64,000 nt of DNA, taken from positions 310,001-374,000 of the forward strand of contig NZ_BLJU01000003.1 of assembly GCF_009932725.1 (NCBI RefSeq), in the 5' to 3' direction. Both the position numbers and the translations under genes were made by a program. Source of the DNA: Pseudomonas yangonensis (lineage in GTDB: Bacteria > Pseudomonadota > Gammaproteobacteria > Pseudomonadales > Pseudomonadaceae). Shown in pieces: positions 1-6,840 of the stretch; position 1 is the first letter of the stretch, and every line of letters begins with the position of its first letter. The notes beneath the pieces were generated by a model. The model was given only the letters and a program-made list of their open reading frames with translations. It made no database searches and was not told the DNA's origin.

Positions 1-2
1 TG

Positions 3-281
3 TTCGGCAGCAACCAGATGGTCGGCGACTCGCTGGCCGGGCTGGCCGCAGCGGTCGAGGAGGGCGGTTACCTGGTCTACACCGGCCAGCCCTGGCACCC
101 GCAGCTGGAGCTGATCGCCCGCGCCCTGACCAGCCACCGCGGCGGCCAGGCCTGGGTCATGCGCCGGCGCAGCCAGGCGGAGATGGATCAGCTGGTGGAA
201 GCGGCGGGCTTTCGCAAGGTGGCGCAGCGCATCGACCAGTGGGGCATATTCAGCGTATCCCTGGCACAACGGGTGAAGTGA
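3..281 (+). CDS. C-terminal end of a class I SAM-dependent methyltransferase (YnbC-like), partial
   Basis: The reading frame is open from the window edge, so only about the last 92 residues are seen. The visible part has the late Rossmann strands of a class I methyltransferase: a GGYLVYTGQPWHPQ strand, then helices, then a short C-terminal strand pair ending IFSVSLAQRVK. In E. coli the ynb cluster encodes YnbC, an alpha/beta-hydrolase plus methyltransferase fusion, next to YnbD and YnbB. Homologues of both follow here, so this is probably the methyltransferase half of a YnbC-like protein (inference; the hydrolase half would lie upstream). Its stop TGA overlaps the next ATG by one base, so it belongs to the operon that follows. 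The substrate is unknown. Confidence 0.6.
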   Translation, partial: FGSNQMVGDSLAGLAAAVEEGGYLVYTGQPWHPQLELIARALTSHRGGQAWVMRRRSQAEMDQLVEAAGFRKVAQRIDQWGIFSVSLAQRVK

Positions 282-1618
282 TGGACCACACGCGCGAACA
301 GGGATTGTGGAAGCGCGGCGTACTCTGGCTACTGTTGCTCGGCCCGCTGTTCTTCGCCAGCTACGGCTTCGCCAACTGGTTCACCGGGCAACGCGATGAT
401 GTCGGCAGCCTGATCTTCGCCTGGGAGCCGCAGATCCCGCTTTGGCCCTGGACCATCGTGCCGTACTGGTCGATCGACCTGCTCTACGGCTTGTCCTTCC
501 TCCTGCCGGCCTGCCGCCGCGAGATGGATCGCCACGCCCTGCGCCTGCTCGCCGCGCAGGCGATCTGCGTCGCCTGCTTCCTGCTCTGGCCGCTGCGCTT
601 CACTTTCGAGCGGCCGCCGCTGGACGGCACCTTCGGCCTGATGTTCGACGTGCTGATGGGCTTCGACAAACCCTTCAACCAGGCGCCGTCGCTGCATATC
701 ACCCTGCTGGTGATCATCTGGGCGATGTTCGCCAATCACACCCGCGGGCTGTTCTGGCGTGGCCTGCTGCACGGGTGGATGGCGCTGATCGGCATTTCCG
801 TGCTGACCACCTGGCAGCATCACTTCATCGACCTGCCCACCGGGGCGCTGGCGGGCTTCTTCTGCCTGTGGCTGCTGCCGCTGCAGGGCGCTACGCCGCT
901 TACGCAGATGCGCCTCACCAGCGATCCACGGCGTTGGCGCCTGGCGCTGCGCTATGGGCTTGGCGCAACGCTGTGCGCCGTGCTGGCCGTCAAGCTGGGC
1001 GGTGCCTGGCTATGGCTGTTCTGGCCAACCGTTGCCCTGGCCATGGTCGCGCACAACTACCTGTTGTTAGGCGCTGGCGGCTTCCAGAAGCAAGCCAACG
1101 GCCGCCTCAGCCCGGCCGCGACAGCGTTGCTCGCGCCCTATCTGCTCGGCGCCTGGATCAATTCGCGGTTGTGGACGTTTCGCCAGCCGGCGCCCAGCCA
1201 GGTGGCAGAGGGCATTTACCTCGGCCGCCTACCGGCCACGGGTGATCTCGATGGCTACGCCGCCGTGGTCGACCTGTGCGCCGAACTGCCGCTGCTGCGT
1301 ACACCGGGCGCCTACTGCAGTCTGCCGTCACTGGACCTGGTGGCGCCGGATGCGCTGACCTGCCAACGCGCCGCCGAAGCCATCGAACGCCTGCGTCATA
1401 ACGGCCCGCTGCTGGTGTGCTGCGCCCTGGGCTACTCGCGCAGTGCCACAGCCGTGGCGTCCTGGCTGCTGCACAGCGGCCGCTGCCAGAGCGTCGAGTC
1501 CGCCGTTGAGCTGATCCGCCAGGCCCGACCACAGGTCGTGCTCAAACCACAGCATCTGGCCGTGCTGCAGGGCATGCTCGTTGCCAGCCCGCCACTGGAG
1601 GTCGCTCATGCAGGCTGA
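281..1618 (+). CDS. ynbD: PAP2-like / dual-specificity phosphatase fusion membrane protein (YnbD-like)
   Basis: 445 residues. The start is the ATG that overlaps the previous stop (TGATG). The N-terminal two thirds is a multi-helix membrane domain of the PAP2 family: PSLH stands in the place of PSGH, and a later H-x3-D (HHFID) follows a transmembrane segment. The last ~130 residues form a cytosolic dual-specificity/tyrosine phosphatase domain with the CX5R loop CALGYSRS. The residue before the catalytic Cys is Cys rather than the usual His of HCX5R. E. coli YnbD has the same architecture. With the neighbouring cytidylyltransferase and acyltransferase, a role in dephosphorylating a lipid intermediate is plausible, as PTPMT1 does for phosphatidylglycerol phosphate, but this is inference. 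Confidence 0.8.
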   Translation: MDHTREQGLWKRGVLWLLLLGPLFFASYGFANWFTGQRDDVGSLIFAWEPQIPLWPWTIVPYWSIDLLYGLSFLLPACRREMDRHALRLLAAQAICVACFLLWPLRFTFERPPLDGTFGLMFDVLMGFDKPFNQAPSLHITLLVIIWAMFANHTRGLFWRGLLHGWMALIGISVLTTWQHHFIDLPTGALAGFFCLWLLPLQGATPLTQMRLTSDPRRWRLALRYGLGATLCAVLAVKLGGAWLWLFWPTVALAMVAHNYLLLGAGGFQKQANGRLSPAATALLAPYLLGAWINSRLWTFRQPAPSQVAEGIYLGRLPATGDLDGYAAVVDLCAELPLLRTPGAYCSLPSLDLVAPDALTCQRAAEAIERLRHNGPLLVCCALGYSRSATAVASWLLHSGRCQSVESAVELIRQARPQVVLKPQHLAVLQGMLVASPPLEVAHAG

Positions 1619-2042
1619 TCTGCTATTGGTTGCGGCCTTGTTGCGCCGTGGGCGTAGCCTCGACCATTTTTCCAGCGCGCTGAGCCTGGTCGCCGTGCTC
1701 TTCGGCCTGGCGCCATGGCTGGGTGCACCGCCAAGCCTGATGCTGGCGCTGCTCTGCGCAGCGCTGCTGGTCGCCGGCCTGGCCGAAAAATACTGGGCGC
1801 TGCGCGTGGCGCTGGATGCCGAACTGTTCAAGCGTCTGGCCGAGGCCGGCGAACAGCTCGACAGCCAGACTCATGCGCTGGATCAGGCGCTGCAGAAGCT
1901 GGGGCTGCAGAATGCGCAGCAGGCTGGCCGCGACTGGAGCCTGCGCGCTCAGGGTGCGCTCGGCCTGCTACGCAAACAGGCGCTGTGCCTGCTGCTACAG
2001 AGCGTCATCGTCGTACTCGGATTCTTCATCGTCTTCGCTTAA
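1608..2042 (+). CDS. Small membrane protein of the ynb-like operon, unknown function
   Basis: 144 residues. The start is the ATG preceded by GGAGG at 1597-1601; it overlaps the end of the phosphatase gene by 11 bases, so translation is probably coupled. There are two hydrophobic segments after the N-terminus (about residues 20-60), a Gln/Leu-rich amphipathic middle (EQLDSQTHALDQALQKLGLQ) that could be a short coiled coil, and a final hydrophobic helix. I recognise no domain. Its position inside a phospholipid-type operon suggests a membrane partner or scaffold for the neighbouring enzymes (inference). Confidence 0.7.
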   Translation: MQADLLLVAALLRRGRSLDHFSSALSLVAVLFGLAPWLGAPPSLMLALLCAALLVAGLAEKYWALRVALDAELFKRLAEAGEQLDSQTHALDQALQKLGLQNAQQAGRDWSLRAQGALGLLRKQALCLLLQSVIVVLGFFIVFA

Positions 2043-2051
2043 GGAGTCGCC

Positions 2052-2675
2052 ATGCTCGCCGCATTGACCGCTTTCGCCATCACCTCGGCAGCTCGCCTGC
2101 TGACCGGTGCCCGAGCCTTGTGGCTCGGCAGCACCGCGCAGGCGACGCAGCGCCTGTACTACGCCAACCACAGCAGCCATGGCGACTTCGTCCTGCTCTG
2201 GGCGTCGCTGCCGCCGGAGCTGCGCAAACGCACCCGGCCGGTGGCCGGTGCCGACTACTGGCAGAAGCCAGGCGTGCGCAGCTTTCTGATCAATAACGTA
2301 TTCAACGGCGTGCTGGTCGACCGCGAGCGCAAGGAGGCAGGCGCCAACCCACTGCAGGCGATGCTCGACGCGCTGGATGGCGGCGACTCGCTGATCATCT
2401 TTCCCGAGGGTACGCGCAATCTCGGCGACGAACCGCTGCTGCCGTTCAAGAGTGGTCTCTATCACCTGGCCCAGGCACGCCCCGACGTGGAGCTGGTGCC
2501 GGTGTGGATCGCCAACCTCAACCGGGTGATGCCCAAGGGCAGGGCGCTGCCGCTGCCGCTGCTGTGCACCCTGAGTTTCGGTGCGGCGCTGGAGCGCATC
2601 GAGGGCGAGAGCAAGGACGCCTTCCTGGAACGCGCACGTAACGCCCTGCTGGCACTGGCACCCGAGGAGGCCTGA
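2052..2675 (+). CDS. Lysophospholipid acyltransferase (PlsC family)
   Basis: 207 residues. It carries both hallmark motifs of glycerolipid acyltransferases: the catalytic HX4D as NHSSHGD near residue 38, and the substrate-binding block FPEGTRN near residue 118. Such enzymes move an acyl chain from acyl-ACP or acyl-CoA to a lysophospholipid at the inner membrane. It starts 9 bases after the preceding gene with an AAGGAG-type site. E. coli ynbABCD has no acyltransferase as far as I recall, so its presence here extends the operon. It ends one base before the cytidylyltransferase start. Confidence 0.85.
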   Translation: MLAALTAFAITSAARLLTGARALWLGSTAQATQRLYYANHSSHGDFVLLWASLPPELRKRTRPVAGADYWQKPGVRSFLINNVFNGVLVDRERKEAGANPLQAMLDALDGGDSLIIFPEGTRNLGDEPLLPFKSGLYHLAQARPDVELVPVWIANLNRVMPKGRALPLPLLCTLSFGAALERIEGESKDAFLERARNALLALAPEEA

Positions 2676-2676
2676 G

Positions 2677-3609
2677 ATGGATAACAACACTTTGCTGCTG
2701 TTCGCCGGTATCGGTGCCCTGCTCCTGCTGGCCAGCCTGGTCGGCTTCGTCCTCAAGCGGCGCAGTGGTGATCAACCCAACCCGGTGATCGACAACCTCA
2801 ACGCACGGATCAACGCCTGGTGGGTGATGGTGCTGGTGATCGGCATCGCCTTCCTGTTCGGCAACATCGGCGTCGTGGTGCTGTTCTACTTCGTGTCCTT
2901 CTATGCCCTGCGCGAGTTCATGACGCTGACGCCGACCCGGCGCAGCGACTATCCGGCGCTGGTGGCAGCCTTCTATTTCGCCCTGCCGATGCAGTACCTG
3001 CTGATCGCCTTCGGCTGGTACGGCCTGTTCGCCATCTTCATCCCGGTCTATCTGTTCCTGCTGCTGCCGATCCTCGCCTCGCTGGGCGGTGATACCACGC
3101 GTTATCTCGAGCGCGCGGCCAAGGTGCAATGGGGCTTGATGATCGCCGTTTACTGCATTTCCTCGGTACCGGCGCTGCTGACCCTGGACATCCCCGGTTA
3201 CGAGGGCCGCAACCTGCTGCTGATCGCCTGGCTGATCATCGTCGTGCAGCTCTCCGACGTGCTGCAGTACGTGTGCGGCAAGCTCTTCGGCAAACACAAG
3301 ATCGCCCCCAATCTCTCGCCATCCAAGACCATCGAAGGATTTATCGGCGGCGTGGCACTGGCTACCCTGATCGGCGCCATGCTGTGCTGGATCACCCCCT
3401 TCGCCTTCTGGCAGGCCGGGCTGTTCGCCCTGCTGGTGTGCATGCTCGGTTTCGCCGGCGGCCTGGTGATGTCGGCGATCAAGCGTGATCGTGGCGTGAA
3501 GGACTGGGGTCATATGATCGAAGGCCACGGCGGCATGCTCGACCGCCTGGATTCGGTGTGCTTCGCTGCCCCCGTGTTCTTCCATATGGTGCGCTACTGG
3601 TGGGCCTGA
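2677..3609 (+). CDS. ynbB: Phosphatidate cytidylyltransferase family protein (CdsA/YnbB-like)
   Basis: 310 residues, starting at the ATG one base after the acyltransferase stop. It has about eight transmembrane segments and the CDP-diglyceride synthase signature near the C-terminus (KRDRGVKDWGHMIEGHGG followed by MLDRLDS), plus the upstream SPSKTIEGFIGG motif. The family converts phosphatidate and CTP to CDP-diacylglycerol. A housekeeping cdsA is normally elsewhere (beside rseP/bamA), so this is likely an accessory copy dedicated to this operon's product, as YnbB is in E. coli. A cognate CDP-alcohol phosphatidyltransferase (YnbA) is not in the window and may lie upstream. Confidence 0.85.
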   Translation: MDNNTLLLFAGIGALLLLASLVGFVLKRRSGDQPNPVIDNLNARINAWWVMVLVIGIAFLFGNIGVVVLFYFVSFYALREFMTLTPTRRSDYPALVAAFYFALPMQYLLIAFGWYGLFAIFIPVYLFLLLPILASLGGDTTRYLERAAKVQWGLMIAVYCISSVPALLTLDIPGYEGRNLLLIAWLIIVVQLSDVLQYVCGKLFGKHKIAPNLSPSKTIEGFIGGVALATLIGAMLCWITPFAFWQAGLFALLVCMLGFAGGLVMSAIKRDRGVKDWGHMIEGHGGMLDRLDSVCFAAPVFFHMVRYWWA

Positions 3610-3665
3610 GCCCGTGAGGGGAATTGCCCCAGAGTCAACGCAGATCAAAAAACAAGAAGGCTGAC

Positions 3666-4817
3666 ATGATCGCCCACACCCAGACACTGTTCGGAGCCGT
3701 CGCACTGGTCGCCGTGATCATGGGCAGCTGTCTGATCCTGGTCGGCCAGCTGCGTCATCGCGACGGCATGCTCACCACCGGGTTGGGCATGCTATCCCAT
3801 GCACTGGCCTATATCGGCTTTACCCTGTTCGGGCTGGCTTCGATGTGGCTGACCTATGTACTGGCCAACACGCTGCTGTCCACGGCTCTGGCGTTCTACA
3901 CCGTCAGCCTGCCGCTGATCCACGGCCGGCGCCCGCCCTGGCGGCTGGCCTTTGCCTTCCCGCTGCTGCTGGGCATGCTGCTCAGCCTGCTGATCGATAC
4001 TCAGGAACCCCGCCAGTTAGTGGCCTGCCTGCTGCTGTTCAGCCAATGCCTGGTGATTCTGCATCTGAGCCGTCGCCATGCGGTGCCCGGTGGGCGCGCC
4101 CATCGCATCCTGATGATCGGCGCAGGTATCAGCCTGTTCGGCCTGGGTATTCGAGTGGTGGTCATCCTCAGCGGTGCGCCGGCGGAGATGCACTACGACG
4201 TTAGCAATCTGAAGCAAACGGTATCGGTCGCCCTCGGCGCCGCCACCATCATCATGTTCTCCTTCGGCCTGGTGCTGCTGTCGCGCGAGCGCATCGAATC
4301 GGAGCTACGCCAGACCGCCCTACGCGACACGCTTACCGGATTGCCCAATCGCCTGGCGATACTCGAACAACTCACCGACGAGTTGGAGCGCGCCCGCCGC
4401 CAGCACACCCCGCTGTCCATCGCCATGCTCGATCTGGATCACTTCAAGCTGATCAACGACAGCCACGGCCACCTGGTCGGCGACGCCGTGCTCAGGCACT
4501 GCGCGAACCATCTGCAGCAACGGCTGCGGCGTAACGACAGCATCGGCCGTTATGGTGGTGAGGAATTCCTGCTAGTCCTGCCTGGTACCGACGCCAATGG
4601 CGCGCTTGAACTGGTCGATCAGCTACGCCAATCCCTGACCCAGCACCCGGCGCAGATTGACAGCAAGACCATTGCCCTGAGCTTTAGCGCTGGTGTTTAC
4701 GGCAGCAGCAACTCCATCGCCGAGGACATCACCGGCATGCTGCTGAAGGCCGACACCGCGCTCTATCGCGCCAAGCACGCCGGGCGTAATACACAGGTCC
4801 TGGCTACGGCGGACTGA
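3666..4817 (+). CDS. Membrane diguanylate cyclase (GGDEF domain)
   Basis: 383 residues. The start is the ATG at 3666 behind AGAAGG; an in-frame TTG at 3624 is less likely. The N-terminal ~200 residues hold six to seven hydrophobic helices forming a membrane sensor module. A linker leads to a GGDEF domain with the active-site loop GGEEF at residues 297-301 and the inhibitory I-site RRND at 288-291, exactly five residues upstream. The intact motifs predict an active, product-inhibited cyclase that makes c-di-GMP. It lies 56 bases after the lipid operon and is followed by a terminator, so it may be co-transcribed or have its own promoter. The input signal is unknown. Confidence 0.85.
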   Translation: MIAHTQTLFGAVALVAVIMGSCLILVGQLRHRDGMLTTGLGMLSHALAYIGFTLFGLASMWLTYVLANTLLSTALAFYTVSLPLIHGRRPPWRLAFAFPLLLGMLLSLLIDTQEPRQLVACLLLFSQCLVILHLSRRHAVPGGRAHRILMIGAGISLFGLGIRVVVILSGAPAEMHYDVSNLKQTVSVALGAATIIMFSFGLVLLSRERIESELRQTALRDTLTGLPNRLAILEQLTDELERARRQHTPLSIAMLDLDHFKLINDSHGHLVGDAVLRHCANHLQQRLRRNDSIGRYGGEEFLLVLPGTDANGALELVDQLRQSLTQHPAQIDSKTIALSFSAGVYGSSNSIAEDITGMLLKADTALYRAKHAGRNTQVLATAD

Positions 4818-4860
4818 CAGGAGGGGCTCGGATTTACGGGCAGACCTGTGTCATGCCTGG

Positions 4861-5061
4861 CTACCAGCGTTCTGCAGGCAACAAAAAACCCGCCGAAGCG
4901 GGTTTTTTAAGACCTTCCGACATCCTGTCGTTTGCCGTCCTGGCGCGGTCTGTCTTCCGTGACTCGGGACATCCAGTTCCCGGTAGGTGTGAGTAGATTA
5001 ACCAGCCCACGGAAGCGACGGGAGAAGTCCGTTGCGCTTCGGCGTGTAAGCCTTTTGCCAT
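4861..5061 (-). ncRNA. Candidate C4-type antisense RNA / Ash-Icd-like leader segment
   Basis: On the minus strand this stretch reads toward the terminator at 4883-4908. It can encode a 66-residue peptide with the phrases ASVGWLIYSHLPGTG and ESRKTDRARTA, which I associate with the short Ash/Icd-like peptides annotated over P4-phage-type C4 antisense RNAs, and which recur in many pseudomonad genomes. The DNA is rich in short inverted repeats and has seven GGA triplets on the minus strand (complements at 4916, 4923, 4938, 4956, 4972, 4978 and 5028). An Rsm-type sRNA is the alternative reading. I see no clear promoter. The peptide itself is probably not the functional product. Confidence 0.35.
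4883..4908. terminator. Bidirectional rho-independent terminator
   Basis: A perfect stem ACCCGC/GCGGGT with a CGAA loop is flanked by an A-run on the left and a T-run on the right, so it can terminate the plus-strand diguanylate cyclase transcript and any minus-strand transcript from the C4-like segment. Confidence 0.85.
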
Positions 5062-5116
5062 AGCGGCAATCGCAAAAAGACCATGACTTGAGCCTGACGC
5101 TAATCAGCCGGCAGCT

Positions 5117-5482
5117 TTACTCGTCCACAAACACGCCACACAGATCGATCACGAAGCGCGCAGGTTGCGCTTCGCCTGCAGCGACGATGATGAACACCGA
5201 GTGGTTGTCGTCTCGACCAGTAACGCGTTGCACGTACAGAGCAAGATTTCCTTGCTTATACGCGGGCGTATCGCCTGGAAAATCCATATGTTTTCTTGCG
5301 CCAGGAATCAGACCTACCAGCGCATCTGCCTGCAGTTCACCCAGTTCCCATAAATACTGGACCTGCCGGTTGTCGAAGAGCACTTGTCCAAAATCTGGCG
5401 TATCCAATATTGAGCTGAACACGTAGAAATCGCTTTCAGCACCATCGAATAGTCGTTTTTTATTTTTAATAAGGTTCTTCAT
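5117..5482 (-). CDS. Hypothetical protein, candidate orphan immunity protein
   Basis: 121 residues from the ATG at 5482, with a weak CAAGG site; an upstream in-frame TTG at 5536 would add 18 residues. It is soluble, with no signal peptide or membrane helix. Alternating beta strands end in FIIVAAGEAQPARFVIDLCGVFVDE. I do not recognise the family. It lies downstream of the rhs/Imm11/ComJ genes on the same strand and is AT-richer than the T6SS core, which fits an immunity gene retained after toxin-tip replacement (inference). Another small house-keeping role cannot be excluded. Confidence 0.55.
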   Translation of the reverse strand: MKNLIKNKKRLFDGAESDFYVFSSILDTPDFGQVLFDNRQVQYLWELGELQADALVGLIPGARKHMDFPGDTPAYKQGNLALYVQRVTGRDDNHSVFIIVAAGEAQPARFVIDLCGVFVDE

Positions 5483-5610
5483 GCCTTGAAATAAAGACAA
5501 ATTTTCACTCCTAACTAATCTGCACTGGCCACTCAAGCCTACTCTTTAACATGCGAACCACCCTTTGGACTGCCTGCTGCCGAGGGCAATATAAGTGAAA
5601 AGTCTAGCCC

Positions 5611-6090
5611 TTATCGAAAGCCCTCGACGAGTGACAGATCTTTCTCGCCGCCCCATGGATCATCTAGCAAGTACTTGGGTTCGACTTTTGCGTCCACCGG
5701 GACCAAGGTTATCTTGTAGAAAATCTCGTCGCCTTCACAGACTTCAAAGTACAACGCGTAGTCACGTTTTACCAAATCCAGTTCGACTTTGAATTTTTCA
5801 GTTGCGGATGCAACTTCCACATGTGCAGGATTTGTGACGTGAAACGGCACAACGATACAACGCTGAGCAGTTTCATCTAGAGCAAAACTATTTGTTAGGC
5901 TCAAATACACGTTCGCACCGAAAGCGTCTTCAGGCAAAGGATCGAATACAACGTAGTCGCGATGCAGAACCGCCCCCTGCTCCAAGTTGACCTTACCCCA
6001 TTGACTGGATGACTCATCGAAGGGGCGCGCACGAAACTGAATTTGGCTGTGGGATACCAGCAGATCTACAGTCTGAGCTTTACGCTCCAT
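5611..6090 (-). CDS. ComJ/Nin-like nuclease-inhibitor family protein, candidate orphan immunity
   Basis: 159 residues, ATG at 6090. The pattern VSHSQIQFRARPFDES near the start, IVVPFHVTNPAHVEVAS in the middle and KVELDLVKRDYALYFEVCE towards the end matches my memory of the ComJ (Nin) family, whose Bacillus founder inhibits the DNA-entry nuclease NucA. In proteobacteria such proteins often serve as immunity to NucA-type toxin domains. No NucA-type toxin is encoded in this window, and the adjacent rhs tip is an AHH nuclease already paired with Imm11, so this looks like an orphan immunity gene (inference). It is followed by a 128-base gap before the next minus-strand gene. Confidence 0.65.
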   Translation of the reverse strand: MERKAQTVDLLVSHSQIQFRARPFDESSSQWGKVNLEQGAVLHRDYVVFDPLPEDAFGANVYLSLTNSFALDETAQRCIVVPFHVTNPAHVEVASATEKFKVELDLVKRDYALYFEVCEGDEIFYKITLVPVDAKVEPKYLLDDPWGGEKDLSLVEGFR

Positions 6091-6133
6091 AAATAAATCT
6101 CGATCTAGACAGAGGCGGGAATAAATTTCAATT

Positions 6134-6255
6134 GCAAAGGGGCAGATTTATTTATTGATCCTGATTGCTGGCGGCAGAAAATAAATCTGTCCCCTTTTTG
6201 CCTGTCCCCTTTTTGCCAGCACCAGCGGTGGCCAAACCAAATCTGTCCCTTTTTC
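6134..6255. repeat. Inverted and direct repeats around CTGTCCCCTTTTTGCC
   Basis: The left arm (6134-6153, GCAAAGGGGCAGATTTATTT) is the near reverse complement of the right arm at 6179-6201, with a 25-base spacer. Two further partial direct copies of the right-arm core follow, at 6202-6217 and 6239-6255. The array sits exactly between the Imm11 gene and the ComJ-like gene. It may be a recombination scar or REP-like element; the downstream copies lack a clear stem of their own. Confidence 0.7.
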
Positions 6256-6266
6256 TCTATCTCTGC

Positions 6267-6839
6267 TTATGCGATAGCGGTAGTATCTGTAGCATCCACC
6301 AACAGTAAATTTTTAATTCCTGCATCTTGAATTCTTTTAGCGAGAGCGTTTGAGATAAATATATTACCCTCAGACTCATGCGCCCTAACTATATTTGCCC
6401 CGTCCAGCACTGTATCAGGATATGTCTTTATTGAGTAAAATCTGAGGCCTTCCTCAGGATAACCATCAAGAATAGGACGATAATCTGAAGCCTCAAGGTC
6501 AATGCATTGCTTCTTATTGAGCACATTCAGGGCAAAGAAGCCTGGCACAATCTCTCCGGCTATTACTATTTTGGCCTCAAAGATTTCTACATCCTCTGGG
6601 TAATCAACGAGGATGTCAGCCAGTCGCTTACTGACGAATGACATCATATCGCTCTCAATAATATCGAAAGACTGTATTTCCTGGACGCTAAGCTTTTTCT
6701 CGCTCTTTGCTATAAAAACCGGATTTTTTTCCTCAAGCGGCGTGCACATACTTAGTAATGAAGCCTTAGTGCTTGCCTCTTGGTCGTATGTAAGCCAGAA
6801 GCGCTCTGGGTAATTTTCAGCTGTTTCAAGAAGTAGCAT
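6267..6839 (-). CDS. Imm11 (DUF1629)-family immunity protein
   Basis: 190 residues, starting one base after the rhs stop (TAA-C-ATG), the usual tight toxin/immunity arrangement. The central block FFALNVLNKKQCIDLEASDY, a later RFYSIKTYPDTVLDGANIVRAHE and a C-terminal IFISNALAKRIQDAGIKNLLL match the Imm11/DUF1629 pattern. It should act in the cytosol by binding the cognate AHH nuclease tip and protecting kin cells. Base composition is clearly AT-richer than the rhs core and matches the rhs tip, a sign that tip and immunity gene arrived together. The family call rests on recalled motifs. Confidence 0.75.
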   Translation of the reverse strand: MLLLETAENYPERFWLTYDQEASTKASLLSMCTPLEEKNPVFIAKSEKKLSVQEIQSFDIIESDMMSFVSKRLADILVDYPEDVEIFEAKIVIAGEIVPGFFALNVLNKKQCIDLEASDYRPILDGYPEEGLRFYSIKTYPDTVLDGANIVRAHESEGNIFISNALAKRIQDAGIKNLLLVDATDTTAIA

Positions 6840-6840
6840 G

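Noticed and set aside
4861..5061. The 66-codon minus-strand frame as a real protein gene
   Set aside because: There is no good ribosome site, and the sequence is better explained by an RNA or a C4/Ash-like relic; it is recorded as a candidate ncRNA instead.
5595..5792. A 65-codon plus-strand frame opposite the ComJ-like gene
   Set aside because: The minus-strand frame has a recognisable family pattern and an ATG; this frame is a shadow.
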